From: Betaproteobacteria bacterium
GTDB lineage: Bacteria > Pseudomonadota > Gammaproteobacteria > Burkholderiales > Burkholderiaceae_C
Assembly: GCA_016716535.1 (NCBI GenBank)
Contig: JADJWD010000001.1
Location: 62,001-126,000, forward strand
Direction of reading: 5' to 3'
Length of the DNA: 64,000 nt
Numbering within the stretch: the stretch's first letter is position 1; each line of letters opens with the position of its first letter. Position numbers and translations under genes: made by a program. Shown in pieces: positions 44,233 through 52,426 of the stretch. A model generated the notes under the pieces. The model was not told the origin of the DNA, searched no databases, and saw only the letters and a list, made by a program, of their open reading frames with translations.

Positions 44233-46056
44233 TCAGTTCACGCACTCGAAGCTGGCTGCCTGGTTCGCGTCACCGCCCTTGTAGCGCGTCCACTTCGGCC
44301 ACTCGCACAAAGGCCGCGTGCGCCGCACCGTGAACGGCGGCTTCACGTCCTGCTCGGCAAGCACCAGGTTGATCGGCGCCTCCTGGCGCTCGACCCAGGT
44401 CGACAGCGCGCGCAGCATGTCCACGAGCGCCGGCGCGCCGGTGCCGACGTGGTCGACACCGGGCGCGGCGTACACGCGCATGAACTGCGCCGCGGCGCCC
44501 GCGCCCATGTGGCGCTTGACGGCGTCGCCGTACTGCAGGCCGGCATACGGGCTCTGCGCGTAGTCGCTCATGTACTCCAGCACGATCAGCTTGTGGCCGC
44601 GCGCGGCGAAGCCGCCGAGGTCGGGGCTCGTCGAATCCATGATCGACGAGATCACCTTCGTCCACTCGGCGAACTGCTCCGGTGTCACGCGGCGCGGGTC
44701 GGCGTTCGGGTCGCGGGCGAAGAAATGCTGCGCGGCGCCCGAGCCATAGACCCACTGGGTGGCGTTGCCGGCCGAGGGCGGTGTGGTCGGCGCGGTGTTG
44801 CCCGACCACCAGGCGCGCCAGCCGCCGGTGGGACCGCCGGGTGCGGGCGTGTCCTCGCCACCGATGCCCCAGCCGGGGTACTCGATCAGGCCGTTGGCGA
44901 GCGCAAACGGAAAGCGCAACGGCGAGCGCAGCGTGCGCACCGCGCGCACCTGCGCCGGGCTCAGGCAGTTGGCGCCACCCTGCACCGCCGCCGCACCGGC
45001 ACCCGGGCATTGCAGGCTGCCGGGGTCGAAGGTTGCGCGGCACGCCTCGGTGTTGGAGACGATGCGGTCGGCCACGCCGTCGGCGGCGTCACACGCCGCG
45101 AGCACCGCGTCGTGCACGAGCTTCACCTGCGCGGGCGCGAGCCAGCCGTCGCCGCTGAGCGCCACGCCGTTGCGCACGAACGAGTACATCAGCCCCGTCC
45201 ACTGGATCACCGGCACGCGGGCGAAGATGCCGTTGAACGCCGCCGGATAGCGCTGCGCCATCGTCAGCCCTTCGCGCCCGCCCTCGCTGCTGCCGACGAA
45301 GTAAAGGTACTCGGGCGCGCGGCCGTAGGCGCGCTTCATCAACTCCGCCGAGACGTTGCGCACCTTCGGGTACGCCTGGTACGCGAAGTTGAGCAGCATC
45401 TCCTCGTTGGCCGCAAAGGCCATCGGCGAGACGCCGGGCCGGTTCTGGTGGCCCGAATCGGTGCCCACCGTCACGTAGCCCTGCGCCAGCGGCGCCGCTG
45501 CGTCGTAGCGTGCGCCCGGCACGAGCGCCAAGCCGCTGATCAGCACGCCGTTGAAGCCGCCGCCGCCGAACTGCACCGAGCGGCCGTTCCACGCGAGCGG
45601 CAGGTTGACCTGGAACTGGATCGGGTCGGCCTTCGGGTCGACCGGCGCGATGCGGCCGACGAGGCGGCAGTGCGCCGGCAGCGCCGGCGTGATCGCCGCC
45701 GCGGGCGTGGGCGCTCGATCTGCGACGCTCAGTTCGCTGGCGGCGTGGTACGTGGCGCTCGTCACGGTGGCATGGCCGCTGCGCTGGCCGGGCCAGGTGA
45801 TCAACGACGCGCCGATTTCGTGGCCCTTCAGCGATTCGCAGCCGGCCTTGGGGTCGGCGGAGGCGAGCGGTGCCGACCGCTCGCCTAGGCCGGTGGCGCA
45901 GGAGGCGAGGAGCAGAGCGGCGACGCATAACAGAACCGCTCGCGCTGAGCTTGTCGAAGTGCCGGTGCCAGGAGCAAGCCCTCCGACAAGCTCAGGGCGG
46001 GCTTCGACAGGCTCGGCCCGAACGGCACCCATGGCGTTTGACCTATGCATCGTCAT
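44233..46056 (-). CDS. Tannase/feruloyl esterase family lipoprotein 1
   Basis: 607 residues from ATG 46056; ATGs at 46050 and 46032 are alternatives. A lipobox LLLASCATG follows a hydrophobic stretch, so it is an outer-envelope lipoprotein. The alpha/beta-hydrolase core shows GYVTVGTDSGHQNRPG and the nucleophile YFVGSSEGGREGLTMAQRYP, with a late VDHVGTG His region. The n-region of the signal peptide contains AEPVEA and related residues encoded by dispersed repeats at 45936-46024. It likely hydrolyses galloyl, feruloyl or protocatechuoyl esters, feeding the ring-cleavage enzymes next to it. Confidence 0.87.
   Translation of the reverse strand: MTMHRSNAMGAVRAEPVEARPELVGGLAPGTGTSTSSARAVLLCVAALLLASCATGLGERSAPLASADPKAGCESLKGHEIGASLITWPGQRSGHATVTSATYHAASELSVADRAPTPAAAITPALPAHCRLVGRIAPVDPKADPIQFQVNLPLAWNGRSVQFGGGGFNGVLISGLALVPGARYDAAAPLAQGYVTVGTDSGHQNRPGVSPMAFAANEEMLLNFAYQAYPKVRNVSAELMKRAYGRAPEYLYFVGSSEGGREGLTMAQRYPAAFNGIFARVPVIQWTGLMYSFVRNGVALSGDGWLAPAQVKLVHDAVLAACDAADGVADRIVSNTEACRATFDPGSLQCPGAGAAAVQGGANCLSPAQVRAVRTLRSPLRFPFALANGLIEYPGWGIGGEDTPAPGGPTGGWRAWWSGNTAPTTPPSAGNATQWVYGSGAAQHFFARDPNADPRRVTPEQFAEWTKVISSIMDSTSPDLGGFAARGHKLIVLEYMSDYAQSPYAGLQYGDAVKRHMGAGAAAQFMRVYAAPGVDHVGTGAPALVDMLRALSTWVERQEAPINLVLAEQDVKPPFTVRRTRPLCEWPKWTRYKGGDANQAASFECVN
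45936..46024. repeat. Dispersed repeat cluster, copy 6 (inside tannase 1 signal-peptide region)
   Basis: Units CGCTGAGCTTGTCGAAGTGC, CCTCCGACAAGCTCAGGGCG and GGCTTCGACAGGCTCGGCCC, in mixed orientation, read in frame by the esterase gene. Confidence 0.85.
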
Positions 46057-46069
46057 CGATTTCCGTGGT

Positions 46070-47836
46070 TCACCGGCTCTCGCAGCGGAAACTCGCCGCC
46101 CGCTCGAGGTCACCGCCCTGGTAGCGCGCCACCTGCGGCCAGGGGCACAGGAGACGCGTGCGATCTGCTGCCCAGCCGGCCGGCAACTCGGCGTTGACGC
46201 CACCGGCGTTGCCGGCGCCGCGCGCCGTGGCGACGAGGCTGGCCGGCGCCTCGCCCTGCTCGACCCAGCGCACCAGCGGCGCGAGTGCATCGAACTGGTC
46301 GGTCGTCGGCCCGCCGGTGCAGTGCGCCATGCCGGGCACCGGGAAATAACGCGCGAAGTCCGCAGCCCGGCCGCCCTGCGCGCGGTTCAGCCGCTGCATC
46401 AACGCCGCGGTGTCGTTGGCCGAGAAGATCGCGTCGCTGACGCCGTGGTAGACGAGCATCTTCGCGCCGCGCGCGCGCAGCGGCGCGAGGTTCACCGGGT
46501 CGTCCTTGCCCGGCATCGTGATCACCGCATCGGCCGATTCGCGGAAGGTCGCGTCGGTGGCGAAGATCGCCTTGAATCCATCCTCGACATCGACCTTGAA
46601 CGGGTCGAGCGAGCGCGGCGGCGTCATGAAGATGTAGCCGGCGGCGGGGTCGAGCACCTGCGCGTTGACGAACTTCCACTGCGCCCAGTTGGCCGCGGCG
46701 ATGCCCGGGTCCCAAGGGAAGCTCGAATAGACCGGCTGGCCGCCCGGCGTCTTTGCGCCGGCGTGCACGGCCGCGAGCAGCGTCTTCTGCGCGGCGCTGA
46801 GGCACTGGCCGTTGCGCTCGGCGGTGCAGGTGGGCACGTCGCGCACGAGGTCGAAGCTGCGCTGGCACGCCGCGGTGTCGGCGACGAAGCCGTCGCGCGC
46901 GCCGTCGGCCGCGTCGCAGCGCTCGAGCATCGCGCGCGCCACGGTCTGCCGCTCGGCGGCGGTAAGCGCGGTGCCGAGGTCGGCGATGCGCGCCGCCGGG
47001 TTGAACGGGTGCGGCATCGTCGCGCCGGGTGTCGCCAGGGCCAGCCACTGCGGCGCCGCCCACAGCTGCGCCAGCGCGGCGTTCGGCAGCCGGTAGCCGG
47101 GCGCGCCGACGAGGTAGCCGTCGTAGTGCTCGCCATGGCGCGCCGCGGCCACCAGCGCGTGCCGGCCGCCGTTGCTGCAGCCGCCGATGTACGAGCGATC
47201 GGGCGCACGGCCGTAGGCGGCCGCGATCAGCGCCTTGGCCATCGGCGTCAGCGCGCCGACGGCCGCGTAGCCGTAGTCGGCGCGCGCTTGCGGCTCGGCG
47301 CCGAAGCGCGGGTTCTGGCGGCCGGTGTGGCCGGCATCCGAGCTGATGACGGCGAAGCCCTGCGCCAACGCGCCGGTGACCGGCCCGCCGCCGAGCGCAC
47401 CTTGCGCCGGGTGCACGACGCCGTCGATGCCGCCGTTGGCCTGGTAGTAGAAGCGGCCGTTCCACACCACCGGCAGCCGCATCTCGAAGCCGATCGCATA
47501 GTCCTGACCGTCGGCGCCCTTGCGCGCGCGCATCTGGCCTTTGACGAGGCAGTGGCCGGCGACCCCGGGGCCGTTGGGCACGACGGGGCCGGCACCAACC
47601 TGCGCGGCGCTGGCCAGTTGCGTCTGCTCGAACGCGAAGCGCGCCGGCAGCGTCTCGCAGCTTTGCAGCGGGCCGCCGACTGCCGCCTTCAGCTGCGCGG
47701 GCGGCGGGCCGGCAGGTGTTTGCTCTTGCGGTGCGCTGGTGCACGCCACAAGCAGCACGGCGGCGCCAGCCAGCGCCGCCGTGCGTGCCTGCTTCGTTGT
47801 CTCCTTCACCATCACTTGCCTCGTCGTCTTGGTCAT
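46070..47836 (-). CDS. Tannase/feruloyl esterase family lipoprotein 2
   Basis: 588 residues. ATG 47836 is chosen since GAGGAG lies just upstream; a GTG four codons earlier would contain that site. A lipobox LLVACTSAP is at the end of the signal peptide. The core shows QGFAVISSDAGHTGRQNPRF and the nucleophile SYIGGCSNGGRHALVAAARH, with Cys beside Ser as in tannases. The His is in VPGMAHCTGGPTTDQFDAL. It is 13 bp before esterase 1; the two are paralogs of the same family but clearly divergent. Confidence 0.88.
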   Translation of the reverse strand: MTKTTRQVMVKETTKQARTAALAGAAVLLVACTSAPQEQTPAGPPPAQLKAAVGGPLQSCETLPARFAFEQTQLASAAQVGAGPVVPNGPGVAGHCLVKGQMRARKGADGQDYAIGFEMRLPVVWNGRFYYQANGGIDGVVHPAQGALGGGPVTGALAQGFAVISSDAGHTGRQNPRFGAEPQARADYGYAAVGALTPMAKALIAAAYGRAPDRSYIGGCSNGGRHALVAAARHGEHYDGYLVGAPGYRLPNAALAQLWAAPQWLALATPGATMPHPFNPAARIADLGTALTAAERQTVARAMLERCDAADGARDGFVADTAACQRSFDLVRDVPTCTAERNGQCLSAAQKTLLAAVHAGAKTPGGQPVYSSFPWDPGIAAANWAQWKFVNAQVLDPAAGYIFMTPPRSLDPFKVDVEDGFKAIFATDATFRESADAVITMPGKDDPVNLAPLRARGAKMLVYHGVSDAIFSANDTAALMQRLNRAQGGRAADFARYFPVPGMAHCTGGPTTDQFDALAPLVRWVEQGEAPASLVATARGAGNAGGVNAELPAGWAADRTRLLCPWPQVARYQGGDLERAASFRCESR

Positions 47837-47869
47837 GTCTCCTCGCACCTTCTCGTGATCGGTCTCAGG

Positions 47870-48832
47870 TCAAGCCGCTTCTTCGGGCCAATACAACCGC
47901 ATCGGATTCGTCACCAGCAGCTTCTTCTGCAGTTCGGCCGTCGGCGCGATGTGCGGGATGAAATCCACCAGCAGCCCGTCGTCGGGCATGTGTCCCTTCA
48001 GGTTCGGGTGCGGCCAGTCGGTGCCCCACAGCACGCGGTCGGGGAATTCTTCGACGACGCGGCGCGCGAAGGGCACGACGTCGCGGTAGGCCGCTTGTTC
48101 GCCGTTCAGCGCCGGCGGGCCGCTCGCGCTCAGCCGCTCCGGGCAGCTCACCTTGCTCCAGACGTTGCCGTGCTCGCGCATGAACTTCAGGAAGAGCGCG
48201 AACTCGGGGCCGTCGATCGGCTTGCTCACGTCGGGCCGGCCCATGTGGTCGACGACGACGGTGGTGGGCAGCGCAGTGAAGAAGTCCCACAGCTGCGGCA
48301 GGTCGACCGCCTCGAAGTAGATGACGACGTGCCAGCCGAGCCGGGCGACGCGGCCGGCGATCTCCATCAGCTCGTCTTTCGGCGTGAAGTCGACGAGCCG
48401 CTTGACGAAGTTGAAGCGCACGCCGCGGATGCCGTCGGCGTGCAGTTGCGCGAGTTCGGCGTCGCTGACGCTGCGCTTGACGGTGGCGACGCCGCGCGCG
48501 CGGCCGCCGCTCGTGCGGCAGGCGTCGGCGAGCGCGCGGTTGTCGGCGCCGTGGCAGGTGGCCTGCACGACGACGTTGCGCGCGAAGCCGAGGTGGTCGC
48601 GCAGCGCGAAGAGCTCGCGCTTGCTCGCGTCGCACGGCGTGTACTTGCGCTCGGGCGCGTACGGAAACTCGGCGCCGGGGCCGAAGACGTGGCAGTGCGC
48701 ATCGACGCTGCCCGGCGGCAGCGCGAAGCGCGGTTTGCTCGGGCCGCTGTGCCAGTCGAGCCAGCCGGGCGTCTTCGTGAAGCCACCGGTCGTCGGCTTG
48801 CCGGTGGCCTCGCTTTGCGGAGTGCCGCTCAT
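47870..48832 (-). CDS. ligI: 2-Pyrone-4,6-dicarboxylate hydrolase
   Basis: 320-residue amidohydrolase that opens the PDC lactone to 4-oxalomesaconate. Motifs are GSVDAHCHVFGPGAEFPYAP, VVQATCHGADN, GIRGVRFNFVKRLVDF, VVDHMGRPD and WGTDWPHPNLKGHMPDDGLL. All fit LigI/PmdD. Its start overlaps the stop of the preceding oxidoreductase gene (ATGA). Confidence 0.96.
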   Translation of the reverse strand: MSGTPQSEATGKPTTGGFTKTPGWLDWHSGPSKPRFALPPGSVDAHCHVFGPGAEFPYAPERKYTPCDASKRELFALRDHLGFARNVVVQATCHGADNRALADACRTSGGRARGVATVKRSVSDAELAQLHADGIRGVRFNFVKRLVDFTPKDELMEIAGRVARLGWHVVIYFEAVDLPQLWDFFTALPTTVVVDHMGRPDVSKPIDGPEFALFLKFMREHGNVWSKVSCPERLSASGPPALNGEQAAYRDVVPFARRVVEEFPDRVLWGTDWPHPNLKGHMPDDGLLVDFIPHIAPTAELQKKLLVTNPMRLYWPEEAA

Positions 48833-49764
48833 CTCGGTCGGTCCTCTCCATCGTTCTTCTGCTGTTGTTTCAAGTGCGCGAGGATGCGGTCGGCTTCGGT
48901 GCGCCAGTCGGCGCTGCGCGCAAATTCCTTCGTGCCCCTCGCGCCGAAGAGCCCGGCGTCGGCAAGGTCGGCCACCCAGGCCTGGCGCTCGGCGGTGCCG
49001 CTGGCGCTGAACGGCACGAGGCCGGCTTCCTGCACGGTGACGGCGACTTCGCGCACCTCTTCGCTGCGGCGGCGGCCGTGTTCGATGACACGCTGGAAGA
49101 GGTAGGCGCCGTGCTTCTCCCAGTCGATGCCGGGGAACGTTTCGTACAGCGACGCGATCACCGCGTCCTCGACGCCGTAGTGGCGCGCCGTCGTGAACGC
49201 CTCGATGACCATCGCCTCGAGGCCCTTGATCATCACGCTGCGGCACATCTTCGTGGCACTCGCGACGCCGAGCTTGGCGCTCGCCACCTTGGCAGCGAAG
49301 CCGATTTCGTTCAGCTTCGGTTCCAGCGCCGCGGCGTCGGGGCCGCCCAGCAGCAGCGGCACCTTGATGCGGTACGGCGGCACGCTCGTCATCACCGCGC
49401 CTTCGACGTAACGGCCGCCGGCGGCGTTGACGATCGCCGCGGCGCGGACCTTCGCGCCGGGCGAGGCACTGTTGAAATCGAGGAAGAAAGCACCCTTCTT
49501 CAGCCCCGGCGCCGCCGCCTCGGCGACCGCGACGGCCTGGCTCGCGGTGACGGCCGAGACGACGAGATCGACGCCGTGCACGGCAAGCGCATGCGTCGTC
49601 GCGAGCACGACATCATGCGCCGCCGCGTGCTCGCGGATCGGCTGACCGTGGTCGGTGTCGAGCTTGAGGTCGTAGGCGCTGACGGCGATGCCTTGCCGGC
49701 GCAGGTCCTCGGCGAGGATGCGGCCGACTTCGCCGTAGCCGATGAGAGCGACTTGCCAGCTCAT
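48829..49764 (-). CDS. NAD(P)-dependent oxidoreductase (6PGDH-like with DUF1932 C-domain)
   Basis: 311 residues. The Rossmann start is VALIGYGEVGRILAEDLRRQ, followed by FFLDFNSASPGAKVRAAAIV as in beta-hydroxyacid dehydrogenases. The C-terminal all-helical part has SATKMCRSVMIKGLEAMVIE and ASLYETFPGIDW, typical of the DUF1932 group. Such genes recur in protocatechuate 4,5-cleavage operons, but I cannot assign the step. It is not the LigU-type isomerase. Confidence 0.85.
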   Translation of the reverse strand: MSWQVALIGYGEVGRILAEDLRRQGIAVSAYDLKLDTDHGQPIREHAAAHDVVLATTHALAVHGVDLVVSAVTASQAVAVAEAAAPGLKKGAFFLDFNSASPGAKVRAAAIVNAAGGRYVEGAVMTSVPPYRIKVPLLLGGPDAAALEPKLNEIGFAAKVASAKLGVASATKMCRSVMIKGLEAMVIEAFTTARHYGVEDAVIASLYETFPGIDWEKHGAYLFQRVIEHGRRRSEEVREVAVTVQEAGLVPFSASGTAERQAWVADLADAGLFGARGTKEFARSADWRTEADRILAHLKQQQKNDGEDRPR

Positions 49765-49773
49765 CGCCGAACT

Positions 49774-49846
49774 CCGTTCGCCCTGAGCTTGTCGAAGGGT
49801 CGGGTGGCAGGAGACATGGGCTTCGACAGGCTCAGCCCGAACGGAT
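49774..49846. repeat. Dispersed repeat, copy 7
   Basis: CCGTTCGCCCTGAGCTTGTC and GGGCTTCGACAGGCTCAGCC in opposite orientations, filling most of the 93-bp gap between the ligK-type gene and the oxidoreductase gene. Confidence 0.8.
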
Positions 49847-49857
49847 GGGTGTTCATC

Positions 49858-50541
49858 TCAGTCGATGTAGCGCAGCCCCGCCTTGGCCAGCGGCTCGCGC
49901 ATGTTGTACATGTCCAGGCCCAGCACGCCGGCGGCGAGCTTGGCGCGCTTGTCGCCTTCGTTGGCCTCGCGCTGCGTGGCCGCTTCGAGCGCCGCGGCGG
50001 CCATCGCGCGCGGCACGCAGACGACGCCGTCGTCGTCGGCGACGATCACGTCACCCGGGTGCACCAGCGCGCCGGCGCAGACGACCGGGATGTTGACGCT
50101 GCCGAGCGTCGCCTTGATCGTGCCCTTGCTGCTGATGGCGCGGCTCCAGACCGGGAACTTCATTTCGGTGAGCGTCTTCACGTCGCGCACGCCGGCGTCG
50201 ATGACGAGCGCACGCGCGCCACGCGCCTGGAAGCTGGTGGCGAGCAGGTCGCCGAAGTAGCCGTCGGTGCACTCGGCGGTGATCGCCGCGACGACCACGT
50301 CGCCGGGGCGGATCTGCTCGGCGACGACGTGCATCATCCAGTTGTCGCCCGGGTGCAGCAGCACGGTGACCGCGGTGCCCGAGACCTGCGCGCCGGCGTA
50401 GATCGGCCGCATGTACGGCTTCATCAGGCCGACACGGCCCATCGCCTCGTGCACGGTGGCGCTGCCGAGGGCGGTCAGGCGGTCGGCGACATGCGCCTCG
50501 GTGCGCTGGATGTTGCGGTAGACGACGCCGAGTTCGTACAT
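49858..50541 (-). CDS. ligK: 4-Carboxy-4-hydroxy-2-oxoadipate aldolase
   Basis: 227 residues of the RraA/HMG-CHA aldolase family. It cleaves 4-carboxy-4-hydroxy-2-oxoadipate to pyruvate and oxaloacetate, the last step of the route. Motifs include ATVHEAMGRVGLMKPYMRPI, LHPGDNWMMHVVAEQIRPGD, VIDAGVRDVKTLTEMKFPVW (catalytic Arg-Asp) and IVADDDGVVCVP. A GGGGAA site precedes the ATG. Confidence 0.94.
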   Translation of the reverse strand: MYELGVVYRNIQRTEAHVADRLTALGSATVHEAMGRVGLMKPYMRPIYAGAQVSGTAVTVLLHPGDNWMMHVVAEQIRPGDVVVAAITAECTDGYFGDLLATSFQARGARALVIDAGVRDVKTLTEMKFPVWSRAISSKGTIKATLGSVNIPVVCAGALVHPGDVIVADDDGVVCVPRAMAAAALEAATQREANEGDKRAKLAAGVLGLDMYNMREPLAKAGLRYID

Positions 50542-50543
50542 GG

Positions 50544-51572
50544 TCAGTTCCCCTTCTTCTTCAGAGCCGCATCGAGCCGCGGGTAGACGCGGCGCGCGTT
50601 GCCTTCGTAGATCGCATGCTTCTCCGCCGCCGAAAGCTGCGTACTCGCCTCGATGTAGCGCTTCGTGTCGTCGTAGTTGAAGCCGGTCTCGGGGTCGATG
50701 CCGCGCACGGCGCCGATCATCTCGCTGGCGAAGAGGATGTTCGACACCGGGATCACCTTCGTCAGCAGGTCGATGCCCGGCTGGTGATAGACGCAGGTGT
50801 CGAAGAAGACGTTGTTCAGCAGGTGGTCTTTCAAGAGCGGCTTCTTCAGCTCCTGCGCCAGGCCGCGATAACGGCCCCAGTGGTAAGGCGCCGCGCCGCC
50901 GCCGTGCGGGATGATGAACTTCAGCGTCGGGAAGTCCTTGAAGAGGTCACCCTGGATCAGCTGCATGAACGCCGTCGTGTCGGCGTTGATGTAGTGCGCG
51001 CCGGTCGTGTGGAAGCACGCGTTGCAGCTCGTGCTGACGTGGATCATCGCCGGGATGTCGTACTCGGCCATCTTCTCGTAGATCGGGTACCAGTGGCGGT
51101 CGGTCAGCGGCGGCTCCTTCCAGTGGCCGCCCGAGGGGTCGGGGTTCAGGTTGATCGCGACGTTGCCGTACTGCTCGACGCACTTCACGAGTTCCGGGAT
51201 GCAGGTCTTCGGATCGACGCCCGGGCTTTGCGGCAGCATCGCCGCGGGAATGAAGTGCTCGGGGAAGAGCCGGGCGACGCGGTAGCAGAGTTCGTTGCAG
51301 ATCGCGGCCCAGGTGCTCGAAACCTCGAAGTCGCCGATGTGGTGCGCCATGAAGCTGGCGCGCGGGCTGAAGACCGTGAGGTCGCTGCCGCGCTGCTTCA
51401 TGAACTTGAGCTGGTTCGTTTCGATCGTCTCGCGGATCTCGTCGTCGGTGATCTTCAGGTCGGCGGCCTTCGGCTTGGCCGACGGGTCCTTGATGCCGGC
51501 GATCTGCTGGTTGCGCCACGCTTCCAGCGCCTTCGGCGCCGTCGTGTAGTGGCCGTGGATGTCGATGATCAT
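50544..51572 (-). CDS. ligJ: 4-Oxalomesaconate hydratase
   Basis: 342-residue amidohydrolase-fold hydratase converting 4-oxalomesaconate to 4-carboxy-4-hydroxy-2-oxoadipate. It begins MIIDIHGHYTTAPKALEAWR (metal motif HGH). It has SDLTVFSPRASFMAHHIGDF, INLNPDPSGGHWKEPPLTDR, MIHVSTSCNACFHTTGAHY, FIIPHGGGAAPYHWGRYRG and FASEMIGAVRGIDPETGFNY. A GAGGAG site precedes the start, and it lies 2 bp upstream of ligK. First pathway enzyme of the operon. Confidence 0.96.
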   Translation of the reverse strand: MIIDIHGHYTTAPKALEAWRNQQIAGIKDPSAKPKAADLKITDDEIRETIETNQLKFMKQRGSDLTVFSPRASFMAHHIGDFEVSSTWAAICNELCYRVARLFPEHFIPAAMLPQSPGVDPKTCIPELVKCVEQYGNVAINLNPDPSGGHWKEPPLTDRHWYPIYEKMAEYDIPAMIHVSTSCNACFHTTGAHYINADTTAFMQLIQGDLFKDFPTLKFIIPHGGGAAPYHWGRYRGLAQELKKPLLKDHLLNNVFFDTCVYHQPGIDLLTKVIPVSNILFASEMIGAVRGIDPETGFNYDDTKRYIEASTQLSAAEKHAIYEGNARRVYPRLDAALKKKGN

Positions 51573-51602
51573 GGGCTGCGTCTCCTCGATGCGATCAGGC
51601 GT

Positions 51603-52319
51603 TCAGGCCGCCGGTTCCATGCCGTGGCGCCGCTTGATGTCGGCGCCCTCGGGCGAGTTGATGAAGTCCAGCGCCGCGCGCGCCGCCGCGGCCTGCGCGC
51701 TGCCGCGGCCGAACGCGGCCGAGAAGGTGGTGATGAAGGCGGCGCCGGCCGGCAGCAGGCCGACGACTTCCACCCCGGGCACGTGCATCAGTTCGGCGAG
51801 TTGCTGGAAACCGAGTTCGACCTCGCCCTTCACGACGAGGCTCGCCACCGGCACGCCGGGCGGCGCCTGCACGGTGCGCCTGGCCACCTCGTCGGCCACG
51901 CCCCAGCGTTCGAAGAGCTTCATGAGGTGCGTGCCGCTCGGGCCCGTGGAGTAGCCGATCGTGCGCGCGGCGAGCACGGCCGCCTTCAGCGCCGCTTCGC
52001 TGCCGAGGTCGGGTTTCGCGGCGCCGGTCTTCACTGCCACCGCCACCGGCGAGCGCACGAGGTCGATGCGGCCGGGCACGACGTGGCCGGCGGCGGCGAG
52101 CTTGTCGATCGCGTCGGAGGCGAGGATCACGAGGTCGAAGGTCTCGCCGGCGGCGACGCGCTTGGCCGCATCGACGCCGCCGACCGACTCGACGGCCAGC
52201 TCGATGCCGAAGTGCCTGGCGAACGCCCGGCCGAGGTCAGCGAGCACGGCGCGCGTGGCCATCGACGAGATCGCGGTGACGCGCAAGGCGTCGGGGGCGG
52301 AAGCAGCGGCAGAGGACAT
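51603..52319 (-). CDS. ModA-like substrate-binding domain protein without a signal peptide
   Basis: 238 residues from ATG 52319; a further start at 52349 is possible. The two-lobed binding fold reads LRVTAISSMATRAVLADLGR, GETFDLVILASDAIDKLAAA, and IGYSTGPSGTHLMKLFERWG. It resembles ModA-type periplasmic proteins but has no hydrophobic leader from either start, so it should stay in the cytoplasm. It begins the operon, divergent from the LysR gene. A role as ligand sensor or co-effector is speculative. Confidence 0.82.
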   Translation of the reverse strand: MSSAAASAPDALRVTAISSMATRAVLADLGRAFARHFGIELAVESVGGVDAAKRVAAGETFDLVILASDAIDKLAAAGHVVPGRIDLVRSPVAVAVKTGAAKPDLGSEAALKAAVLAARTIGYSTGPSGTHLMKLFERWGVADEVARRTVQAPPGVPVASLVVKGEVELGFQQLAELMHVPGVEVVGLLPAGAAFITTFSAAFGRGSAQAAAARAALDFINSPEGADIKRRHGMEPAA

Positions 52320-52426
52320 GGGCGCGCATTGTTCGCCCGCGCGAGCCATGCATCAACGCGATCGGCTGACTAGCTGCTAGAACGATCCGGCATGGCCTGC
52401 GAGAATGGCCGGAGGACGAACCGGCC
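52320..52426. promoter_or_regulatory. Divergent control region of the protocatechuate cluster
   Basis: 107 bp between the LysR gene and the operon. It contains the inverted repeat CTAG-CTG-CTAG at 52370-52380 flanked by AT-richer sequence, a possible LysR site. Usual LysR layout: the regulator binds here, represses itself and activates the operon with the pathway intermediate. Confidence 0.5.
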
